From Selaginella moellendorffii (taxonomy: Eukaryota; Streptophyta; Lycopodiopsida; Selaginellales; Selaginellaceae): DNA of 64,000 nt. Position 1 is the stretch's first letter. Every line of letters begins with the position of its first letter. The notes under the pieces were generated by a model. That model saw only the letters and a list, made by a program, of their open reading frames with translations. It made no database searches and was not told the DNA's origin. Shown one piece after another: positions 56,466 through 64,000 of the stretch. The position numbers and the translations under genes are program-made. The stretch covers positions 25,496 to 89,495 of the forward strand of contig NW_003314262.1 of NCBI RefSeq assembly GCF_000143415.4, read 5' to 3'.

Positions 56466-56784
56466 TTACTGTCCCACTTCTTCACCCAATTGTTTGACAT
56501 TGTAAGGATTGTTGAGATTAACTTGGCTTGGTTGATGATATACTTCTCTCAAAGGGTAATCACCCCACTCTAATGCCAACCTTAATACTGATCAACCCAC
56601 CCACACCACTCTAATAAATCATGTTTAGCTCAACATTGTTAAATGGTTAGTGAGACCATCTACTCTACCAAGTGGCCTGCCTCATAAATGGTGCAAGATA
56701 GAGGCTATTATGGCCAAGGAAAGGGTTTATGGGGATAAGGCAAGGCATACAAACACAAGAAATAACCATCAAGTGTGACAAAGC

Positions 56785-56935
56785 ATAAGCTCTTGAATTT
56801 ATATTTCCTAAAAAGTCATTTAATAGTATTTAAACTCAAGAACACTTAATCCTAAATATCCCAAAACTTAACCAATTGGAAAAGGAAGTACACTCTTATT
56901 CAAACCCTTTTTCTTTATATTTATTCTTTTTGGTT
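56785..56935 (-). repeat. LTR-end repeat R1, copy 4
   Basis: ATAAGCTCTTGAATTTATATTTCC.. followed by the same block order, more diverged and slightly shortened. Lies 300 bp from copy 3 in the same orientation. Confidence 0.55.
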
Positions 56936-57037
56936 ACATACAACACATTTTCTTAGGAGGTATGTTTATTTGGGGGAGAGATGAGTGAGAAGATTGACAT
57001 TCTAAATGCTTAATTTTGCTTATACAGAAGTTGTGAC

Positions 57038-57439
57038 CTAAGTTGATATGTTACCACTCCACCTACAATAAAGGTCCAGTAAATGCCCAATTTTGCCATC
57101 CATACCATCCATTAGTTGAAAATATCCATATCCATTAAAAGTAACTCCTATAAAATATCTATTATGCAATGTAAAACTACATTTGTCGTAAAAACCTTGA
57201 CTATATCTTTTACTTTTAAAAACATTACCATAACGCCATACAATTGCATTTCCATATTTATTACATCTTTCAACTTCACCTATCATTTGAGGAGCCCAAT
57301 CATAATCATTAATATAATCTGTTTGATTTGTACTAATTGAGTTATTCATTTCTTTATATGTATTTAAAGAATGCTCTACAGGAAAATAGCAATTTACATG
57401 TGATAAAACTAGAAACAGAGAAATATAAAATAGTGCCAT
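57038..57439 (-). CDS. Small putative secreted protein, 133 aa
   Basis: An uninterrupted ATG-to-stop frame in strongly AT-rich DNA where random frames of this length are uncommon. Residues 1-17 (ALFYISLFLVLSHVNC) form a clear signal peptide. The mature part is rich in Asn, Tyr and Gly, has four Cys in all (one at the signal end) and two or three N-glycosylation sequons, and contains a block of alternating aromatic residues (FIGVTFNGYGYFQLMDG). A TATA-like motif lies about 30-40 bp upstream on the minus strand. No family was recognised; it may be a lineage-specific secreted protein or a remnant of a larger lectin- or self-incompatibility-like gene. Confidence 0.45.
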   Translation of the reverse strand: MALFYISLFLVLSHVNCYFPVEHSLNTYKEMNNSISTNQTDYINDYDWAPQMIGEVERCNKYGNAIVWRYGNVFKSKRYSQGFYDKCSFTLHNRYFIGVTFNGYGYFQLMDGMDGKIGHLLDLYCRWSGNIST

Positions 57440-58375
57440 ATTGAATAGCTGGATAAATATTGTTCTCTTTATATTACATTTTTATTATTGTTTAATATTA
57501 AGCTTCATTATTATTTGTTGACTATAAACATAATTTGGTAGGACAAGGAATATTTTGTTTGAATTTGATTAAATCTAGGTGTATTGGGTTTAAGGCCTTA
57601 GTTTCTTTTAAGAAAGAGAATAATGCTGCTACTTTGCTTTTTTGTCATCATATTCTGGACCTGTGTTCACAAGATGCTGGTGCACTGCTGCATAGGGATC
57701 TTGTTGAAACTGTGGATGTGATAAAACAGCTGCCAGCTGCTTCGTTTCTCTGATTCTGTATGGTAACGTATCTGATCAGATATTGAGAAAAAAAGGAAAA
57801 GTGCAGAGAAATGACTGCTTACATGAGCTGTTGTCGATGCTTTTGTCTGTTAGATTTCTTGGTGCAAACTCGCTGCTGGTTTGGAATGTCAGGTAGAAAC
57901 TCTCCCAGCGAAGGTAAATCCTGCAGAGTTGTTCTTGTGTTTCTTCGTTTTGGCTTTGATTTCTTCTGGAAGTCAGGACTGTTAAAACTTCACACAAGAA
58001 TATTTCAGCTCGCTACCTTTGCCTTGGCCAACGCAGTCTGTGTCTCTCGCAATTCTGAAAGAAAAGAGAAGTAAAACAAGCATTTGCAGAAAGAAGTACA
58101 CTCACTTGCTAGAAACCGCTCTTGTTTCGCCAGTTTCTTCCTGACACTCGGCTTGATTTCTCTTTCAGCTTCCACATTCCTAAAACAAGAAAAGAAGTAA
58201 AGAGTTACAAGATAAACCAGATCACATCCATGCAGTGTCTACTTTGTCTCGTTCTCTTCTTGGGTTTTCTTTTCCTGGAACGAAAAATCAAAATCGAAAC
58301 CGCAAACCCAAAAACACAAAGAAAAACGGACCTGGACTTTTGCGGATTTCTCACGCACTTTCTGCCGAATCGTCT
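57440..58375. other. Stretch with unplaced exon-like frames
   Basis: 57535-57753 (+) is an open frame with plausible amino-acid composition but no recognised domain. On the minus strand, Lys/Arg/Glu-rich pieces near 58345-58310 (KTIRQKVREKSAKVQ), 58180-58110 and 58075-58020 are separated by intron-like GT..AG segments and could be coiled-coil exons of a decayed gene. No coherent product could be built. Confidence 0.3.
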
Positions 58376-58865
58376 TCAGCGCTTTACCAAAGCTAAAACC
58401 CCTGCCCTAGCTCCAAAATACCGGGATATTCTCCACCACTTTTTGTTCGTTTGGACGTACAAGTTGGACAGCAACAAGTAAGACATCTTCTCTCCGGGCA
58501 GCGCGAACTCTGCTGCTCGCTCCCCTCGCTCGCCATCACCCTGCTCCTTGCAGGAATTGAGGAAAATCTTCGACAACGCCAGGACTTCCATGTCCGGTGG
58601 GAGCTTTTGGATGAGCTCCTCGGCCTCCAATCGTCCCAGCAAATCGATCATGCACCCAAGATGCATAGCTGATCGCCGGAGACAGTGATCCGTGGCCATG
58701 GACACGAACAGCCCGATTGCCTCGTCCAGGAACCCTGCATGGCTTCCTGACGAGAAAGGAGATTCCATCGGGCTTGACACCCTCTTGCTGCATTCTCCAG
58801 AGAAGCTGGAGTGTTTGTTCTCCGTGTCCGTGCTGGGCAAACGAGGGGATCACCGGCAATCACCG
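58376..58865 (-). pseudogene. Inverted copy of a PPR gene 3' end, with E domain
   Basis: On the minus strand it begins with FAQHGHGEQTLQLL and MQQEGVKPDGISFLV, then GFLDEAIGLFVSMATDHCLR and an E-domain-like region (CMIDLLGRLEAEELIQKLPP; LLLSNLYVQTNKKW). The first 190 bp are almost the same as 63810-64000 on the plus strand, the end of the PPR gene there. Between the two conserved stretches this copy lost 11 bases (after ISFLV), so the frame breaks. It shows what probably follows the PPR gene beyond the window edge. Confidence 0.75.
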
Positions 58866-59769
58866 AACTTTATGCAAACGCGGCGATCTAGACTTGTGAA
58901 TGCGAGCTCCAAGTGGGTCATTTTTGGTAGTGGTCACAAAAATAACTTCAAGTAAACATAATTTGCTACACTATCTATATATTTATTATTAATAATTATG
59001 TGATATTAATTGAAAATAATAAAGTGTATTTGAATAACATTAATTATTTTATTTTGTTTCAACTTATTACCTTTGCGATGCTCTTTCTACATTTTCATAT
59101 TGCCATGGCAGACTTGAGAGAGGTTCAGAGATGGCAGGCTGAGCTACGATGCTATGCCGCATGGCGCCCATCTTGGGGTTCCACCGCAGCTGGACGCCAT
59201 CGCAGTTCTTTGCTAGCCAACAAAGGATAGAGTATGTCATTTTTTTCGAGACTGTTAAGTTTTTTCAAACTCGAAGTTGGAAATTTAAGGGAGACTCAAC
59301 AACAACTCGGCAGTTGGCAGGAGTTGTTCCATCATCGATGCAGTGACAATTTTAAAAGTGCTGCTAAAAGAGACCATCATGGCCATGTTTGCATTGAGGA
59401 GAAACCACTAGCTTCGGAGGAAACTATCACAGTTAGAGCACTAACTTTGATTCTAGAGTTTCACAGGGAAACACTTCTACGGGGATAACCACCAGGATTT
59501 TTACAGCGATTTTGAAGAGTTACAGCAATACTTATAGAGAAGAGACTTCATAGCTTGATTCTCCAAAATCGGATGAAGTGGACCAAGACAAGGCTTGTGT
59601 GCCGCATAGCCCCCGTCTTTTGACAGCATAAGTGCTCAATCCGGCTCAATCAAAGTTCCACATGTTCTTCCCTCATGCAATGTAGAACATAAAAAAAAAA
59701 AAAAACAGTCTTCCAGGAAGAAAAAAATGAAAGTACCATTTCCACGTGCATAGCTCCAAAGAGGTGGCA
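58866..59769. other. Spacer without supported gene
   Basis: Short frames on both strands, none with a recognisable domain. An A run and T-rich stretch lie near 59690. Confidence 0.35.
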
Positions 59770-60070
59770 GAGAATATAAGCTTCGATAACCTTGGTGCAT
59801 AAGCTGGCTGGTGCTCTTCTCGCCATGGCTCACGTCCATGCTCGGCCCTGAAAGAAGAAAATGCTTACGAATCAAAGAAAAGCAGTAGAGAATAAGCTTC
59901 GACCTTGGCTATAAGCTGGCTGAGTGCTCCGCCCTGAAAGAATAAAAGCTTAGCAATCTTAAAAATGCAGCAAAGAATAGCTTCGACCTGGGCTCTTTGG
60001 TGCTGGTGTGGCCTAGTTCGCCATTGGTCATGTGCATACTCCGCCCTGAAAAGCAATAGCTTATACCTTG
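59770..60070. repeat. Imperfect tandem repeat, three copies
   Basis: Three copies of a unit of about 100-120 bp share AATAAGCTTCGA(CC)T(T)GG, AGCTGGCTG..TGCTC and CCGCCCTGAAAG..AAAAGCTTA, at about 59770-59865, 59890-59950 and 59968-60070. Spacing varies because the second copy is shorter. Confidence 0.6.
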
Positions 60071-60419
60071 AACCTGCAACCAGACAAATTACAGAGTTCG
60101 AAAGCCATCGAAAACAAGTTTACCTCATGTCATTTTCTTGCTTTGTGCCAAAGACGGCTCTTTCGTGTTCTTCTCGTTTATAAACTTCATTCCACAATGA
60201 AACGTAGTATGGATATCTTTCCCAGTCACCACCCACCACGGTCCGGTTCCGATCTGCAAATCCCTCGCTCTGTGCCCGTACCTACGTGCATCGCGATCAG
60301 AAGCTGACAAAAAACACCTCGGGGAAAAGCAGCTACTTGTCACTGAAACCTGGAGTATCAGCGAGCATAGCCCCTCTAAATGGCAAATGCAAGAGAGAAA
60401 CGTGCCGATCCAGTCCGAT
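60071..60419. other. Spacer adjoining the RsgA relic
   Basis: No gene recognised. Minus-strand frame 60424-60125 is open but shows nothing of RsgA or any other family. Confidence 0.3.
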
Positions 60420-61379
60420 ACCACACCTCATTTATGTGAATGACTTCATCGTCGACGTCGTCTAGCGCCTGTACACGCGACAATCGAAGTTAGTTCTAGA
60501 CGAACTTCGAAGGTATACAGACCTGGATGTCATCGGGTGGAAGGCAAGACTTCCGTGTAGAAAGTTTACCAAGCTCGAACTCTGACAACACTTGGTCCAA
60601 AAACGACTGATGTTTTATCTTCGAGGAGAGCAGCCATGTCATGAACCCCCATACCAAACTCTTCACTGCATATGTATGGTTTACATCCCGACTCCATCAG
60701 CCACTATCTTTCATCTGAAAACTAAAAATGATCCTTCTATCAGCTTTGCAAAAGCGAAAAGAAAGAAATAAAACGGGTACCTCCTGAGTAACAAGATCCG
60801 CCTTGTTGAGCACCACTGCTAGAGGTACTCCAGGACTATTATTCAGTATCACAGGATCCAAGCGCGGCCTATCGAGTGAGAACAACACCAGTAACAAATC
60901 AGCATTGGCCACTGCTGGATCTGAAGTCTCCGATCGTCTCTGTAGTAGAACATCTTCAATCATCCCACGTTTGTCTGTCCAATCCTGATCTTCTTGAGAA
61001 GCGCTCTCACCACGCAAAGAAGCTTCATCCCTGCTCTAAAGCCCTTCTCTTGCAAGCCATCGTCGAGCGCTCCAGCTCGTTCCACCACGGCAGTCATGAC
61101 ATTCGCCTGCGCCGAGGTTACCTGACCGACTCCTCAGCTAAAAGATTGTCGAATCGCTTCACATCGGGCAATGTCGTTACATCACGCACCTGTTGATTCC
61201 ACTGGCGAGAGACTTGCTTGGAATTGCCCCGCCACTGCCGATCCCACTGCTTGTGGAGCTGCTTCCTGGCCGGGCCGTGCGCATTCTTCCTCTCGCATCG
61301 CACCACCGGCAGCCGCTGCTCAAGAGCCCTAAACGTTCTTTTTTCGCGCCAAAGGGTTTTTGGGCCGAATTTTCATCAT
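60420..61379 (-). pseudogene. RsgA (YjeQ/EngC)-like ribosome-assembly GTPase relic
   Basis: RsgA-type GTPases, organellar in plants, help to mature the small ribosomal subunit. On the minus strand an ATG pair at 61379-61374 opens an N-terminal exon, a 67-bp GT-AG intron follows (61189-61123), and an OB-like stretch ends in LLCVVRALLKK. A deletion then joins into WTDKRGMIEDVLLQRRSE and ANADLLLVLFSLDRPRLD, typical of the family, and the G4 motif NKAD is kept (PLAVVLNKADLVTQE). After another small intron come remnants KPYICSEEFGMG and DKTSVVFGPS. The P-loop that should follow (GPSGVGKSS in the family) is lost, and several frames are needed. The circularly permuted G4-G1 order is the family's hallmark. 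A pseudogene. Confidence 0.65.
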
Positions 61380-61607
61380 GTAGTGTTTGCTAAGAGCAAA
61401 TGCCCATAGATGGAATGCACTGTAGAGGAGGAGGGAAATCCAAGCTTTAACTTATCTTGCAATCCACCATAATATGGATATGCCGAAAACATTACAGCAC
61501 TTGCTACAACCATAGTGGTTCCAACAACGCTTAGACAGGCAAGGTCAAAAGGCATGCATGGCTGCATCGAAAGAAGCATGTAGCTAAGATCTGACTTTGC
61601 ATGGCTC
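61376..61607 (-). other. Short gap between divergent RsgA relic and PPR gene
   Basis: A 77-codon minus-strand frame with a hydrophobic stretch (VVGTTMVVASAVMFSAY) starts at 61609, directly back to back with the PPR start codon. It is not recognised and probably is chance. Confidence 0.25.
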
Positions 61608-64000
61608 ATGCTTCAAGGGAGATGGATCGATGTAGTAGTAGCACCAAAAAAGGCTTCTCGATCGATCTCTACAATTCTTGTGACAAGACCAAAGGAATCA
61701 GGCTCAAGAAATCAGTGCAAAGAAGACGAACTGGTCGACGGCATTGGGTGTGCAAATCTCACAGCCTCGACATTGGCCGACCTCCTCCGGCACTGCGCTG
61801 CGCACAAGGCGCTCGATCGAGGCAAAGCAATCCATGAGTTCCTGGAGAAATTCGGATGGATCCGCGACAGGCTGCTGGCAAATCTCCTCATCGTCTTCTA
61901 TGGCAAGTGCGGGGAGTTGCAAGAAGCGCTCAGGGTCTTCCAAAATATTGCAAGTCCGAACACTATCTCTTGGACAGTGCTTATTACAGCAAATGCCCAT
62001 AATGGGCATTGCGAGGAGGCATTACATTTCTTTCGCTCTATGGATCTGGAAGGCATCACGGCCGACACAATCACCATCTCGGCCGCCCTCGAGGCATGCA
62101 CGAATCAAAAGTCGCTGCGGGAGGGCCGCGCTCTCCACAGCGCCATCGCCAGCCATGAATTCCTGGTCGATTCCATGGTGAAAAACAATCTGGTAAACAT
62201 GTATGGAAAGTGTGGAAGCATCGATGATGCACAGTCTGTGTTTGATTCCATCTGGGATAAGAACTTGATCTCCTGGAATGTGATGATCTCCGCGCTCGTC
62301 CACAACGAGCGTGGCGAGGCCATCGTTGTCCTCTGGAAGACGATGCTGCTCGAGGGATTCAAACCGGACAAGGTAAGCTTCGTGACCTTCATCGATGCTT
62401 GTGCCAACTTAGCCGCTCTTGACGAAGGAATTCTTGCTCACAGGCAAGTTTCCAGCCAGGGATTGGAATCCAATCGAGTCGTCGGCAACACTCTTGTCAA
62501 CATGTATGGAAAGTGTGGAAAAGTCGAGCTTGCGAGGGATTTCTTCGAGGGAATGCCGGACAGAGATGCAGTGTCCTGGAACACCATGATCGCTGGTTAC
62601 GTCCTCCACAACCACAACGTCGAGGCTCTGGAGCTCTTTAAGTTGATGGATCTAGAGGGCGTTGGAGCGACGAAGGTGACCTTTGTGACGACGCTAGATG
62701 CTTGCTGGAAGCTGGATCAGACGAGAGTGATCCACGAAGCCGTGAGAGATAGTGGCCTGGAGATCGACGAGGTCTTGGGGAGAGCTCTCATGAACGCTTA
62801 CAGGGCCTGTGGAAGCCTGGACGAAGTGAGACAAGTTTTCGATCAAGTCTCTTTCTCTTCCGGTGGCTACAGTGCGCTTCTCTGGAATGGGCTGCTGTCT
62901 TCTTTCTCTTGCTGCGACGACGATCGCTCGGCTGCCAGAGTATTCATTCAGATGCAACTCGAGGGAGTGAAATCGGACAAGCTGACACTCATCTCGATCT
63001 TGGATTCTTGCGTAACTCTCTCGAATCTCAAGCTCGGGGAGATCGTCCACGCCTGCATTGTGGAGCTCGGCCTCGAGCACGAGTTGTTCCTCAGGACAGC
63101 GCTGATCAACATGTACGGTAAGTGTGGCCAGCTCCAGCAAGCTCGGAACCTCTTTGATTCGATGAAAGCCAAAGACTCGGTGGCCTGGAACGCGATGCTC
63201 TCGTCCTACGCTCACAATGGACGGGCTCTGGACGCGATCCATCTCTTTCTTTGCATGGACTTGGAAGGAGAGAAAGTCGACGGCCTCACCATTGCTCGGG
63301 TTTTGGATGCCTGTGGAGAAACCTCCCAAACTATAGCTCTCGCAGAGGAGCTCGGCGAGGGATTTCCCTACGGGGACTTTGATATCCAGATTGGAAACTC
63401 TCTCCTCAACGTCTACGCAAAGTCACGCGACCTGGACGCCGCAAAGTGCCTGTTCGAGAGAATGAAGAACAAAGACGTGGTTTCTTTCAACACCTTGATG
63501 GGAATCTACGCCCAGTTGGGTCTTGACAGTGATTGCGTGAAAACATTCCATGGGATGCAGCTCCAAGGCGTGAGGCCGAACAACATCTCCTACGCAAATG
63601 TTCTCGACGCTTGCTCGAACCTCTCAGCTCTCACTTCCGGCAAAGCAATCCACGAGAGCATGAAAGCGAGTGGAATCACGCCCGATCTCGTCACCGAGAC
63701 GGCGCTCGTCAACATGTATGGCAAATGCGGCGGCTTGGAGCTCGCCTGGAAGATCTTCCAGTCGATGAGAAACCGGCGAGACTTTGTCTCGTGGAACGCG
63801 GTGATCGCCGCGTTTGCCCAGCACGGACATGGAGAACAAACGCTCCAGCTTCTCCGGAGGATGCAGCAAGAGGGTGTCAAGCCCGATGGAATCTCCTTTC
63901 TCGTCACCATGGCGGCTTGCAGCCATGCAGGGTTCCTGGACGAGGCGATCGAGCTGTTCGTGTCCATGGCCACGGATCACTGTCTCCGGCGAGCAGCCAC
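61608..64000 (+). CDS. PPR protein, PLS class, 5' part (runs off the window)
   Basis: Open from the ATG at 61608 (first in frame after a TAG at 61581) to the window end, 797 complete codons without intron. After about 55 residues of possible targeting sequence, long PPR repeats follow one another: LLRHCAAHKALDRGKAIHEF, LLIVFYGKCGELQEALRVF, NTISWTVLITANAHNGHCEE, LVNMYGKCGSIDDAQSVF, NLISWNVMISALVHN, LVNMYGKCGKVELARDFF, RDAVSWNTMIAGYVLHNHN, LINMYGKCGQLQQARNLF, DSVAWNAMLSSYAHNGRA, LVNMYGKCGGLELAWKIF and DFVSWNAVIAAFAQHGHGEQ. The P-L1-S periodicity marks the PLS class, usually involved in organellar RNA editing. The end of the gene is outside, but the inverted copy at 58.4-58.9 kb suggests an E-type C-terminus. 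GC-rich and intact. Confidence 0.92.
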   Translation, partial: MLQGRWIDVVVAPKKASRSISTILVTRPKESGSRNQCKEDELVDGIGCANLTASTLADLLRHCAAHKALDRGKAIHEFLEKFGWIRDRLLANLLIVFYGKCGELQEALRVFQNIASPNTISWTVLITANAHNGHCEEALHFFRSMDLEGITADTITISAALEACTNQKSLREGRALHSAIASHEFLVDSMVKNNLVNMYGKCGSIDDAQSVFDSIWDKNLISWNVMISALVHNERGEAIVVLWKTMLLEGFKPDKVSFVTFIDACANLAALDEGILAHRQVSSQGLESNRVVGNTLVNMYGKCGKVELARDFFEGMPDRDAVSWNTMIAGYVLHNHNVEALELFKLMDLEGVGATKVTFVTTLDACWKLDQTRVIHEAVRDSGLEIDEVLGRALMNAYRACGSLDEVRQVFDQVSFSSGGYSALLWNGLLSSFSCCDDDRSAARVFIQMQLEGVKSDKLTLISILDSCVTLSNLKLGEIVHACIVELGLEHELFLRTALINMYGKCGQLQQARNLFDSMKAKDSVAWNAMLSSYAHNGRALDAIHLFLCMDLEGEKVDGLTIARVLDACGETSQTIALAEELGEGFPYGDFDIQIGNSLLNVYAKSRDLDAAKCLFERMKNKDVVSFNTLMGIYAQLGLDSDCVKTFHGMQLQGVRPNNISYANVLDACSNLSALTSGKAIHESMKASGITPDLVTETALVNMYGKCGGLELAWKIFQSMRNRRDFVSWNAVIAAFAQHGHGEQTLQLLRRMQQEGVKPDGISFLVTMAACSHAGFLDEAIELFVSMATDHCLRRAA

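Noticed and set aside
62694-63329. 211-codon minus-strand frame
   Set aside because: Shadow of the PPR gene on the plus strand, whose repeats are clearly coding.

Overview
The window reads as nuclear DNA of a land plant. The best fit is a lycophyte such as Selaginella moellendorffii. This is an inference from gene content (oleosin, XTH, ALOG, many PPR genes, Ty3/Gypsy chromoviruses), from the very small spliceosomal introns (almost all 47-83 bp, sharp GT-AG), and from gene-dense GC-rich islands set in AT-rich repeat deserts. No bacterial, organellar or CRISPR-type features were seen.

Layout. 1-7056 is a graveyard: the end of a His-rich reading frame, two broken PPR genes, a minus-strand Gypsy relic and the lone C-terminus of an NAD-isocitrate dehydrogenase. 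7587-7937 is an intact short oleosin. 7938-11276 is AT-rich with no gene. 11277-31100 is a retrotransposon nest of three layers. An old minus-strand Gypsy element (C) was interrupted in its integrase by chromovirus A (11757-26652; TG..CA LTRs; target duplication ATCAT). A was in turn interrupted in its integrase by chromovirus B (16638-23992; target duplication GTGGT). Decayed solo LTRs of the A and B families lie just downstream, and an expanded GAGTCC-type tandem array lies at 32.1-32.5 kb.

33.1-53.7 kb is the working gene island. It holds a xyloglucan endotransglucosylase/hydrolase (4 exons), an R3H-SUZ protein (4 exons), a DEIH-box RNA helicase with a C-terminal dsRNA-binding-like segment (17 exons), a plastid-type MsrA starting only 54 bp after the helicase stop, an ALOG/LSH transcription factor on the minus strand, a five-exon small protein of unknown function, and an intronless TPR protein. 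Telomere-box motifs sit just 5' of four of these genes.

53.7-61.4 kb is again AT-rich and degenerate, with a bulb-type lectin relic, one small intact secreted ORF, an inverted piece of a PPR 3' end and an RsgA-type GTPase pseudogene. 61608-64000 is an intact PPR gene that runs off the window.

The most unusual observation is in element A. Its integrase and GPY/chromodomain coding region is interrupted twice by 47- and 52-bp segments with perfect GT..AG ends, whose exact removal restores the conserved protein. These look like genuine small spliceosomal introns inside a retrotransposon pol gene; element B lacks both.
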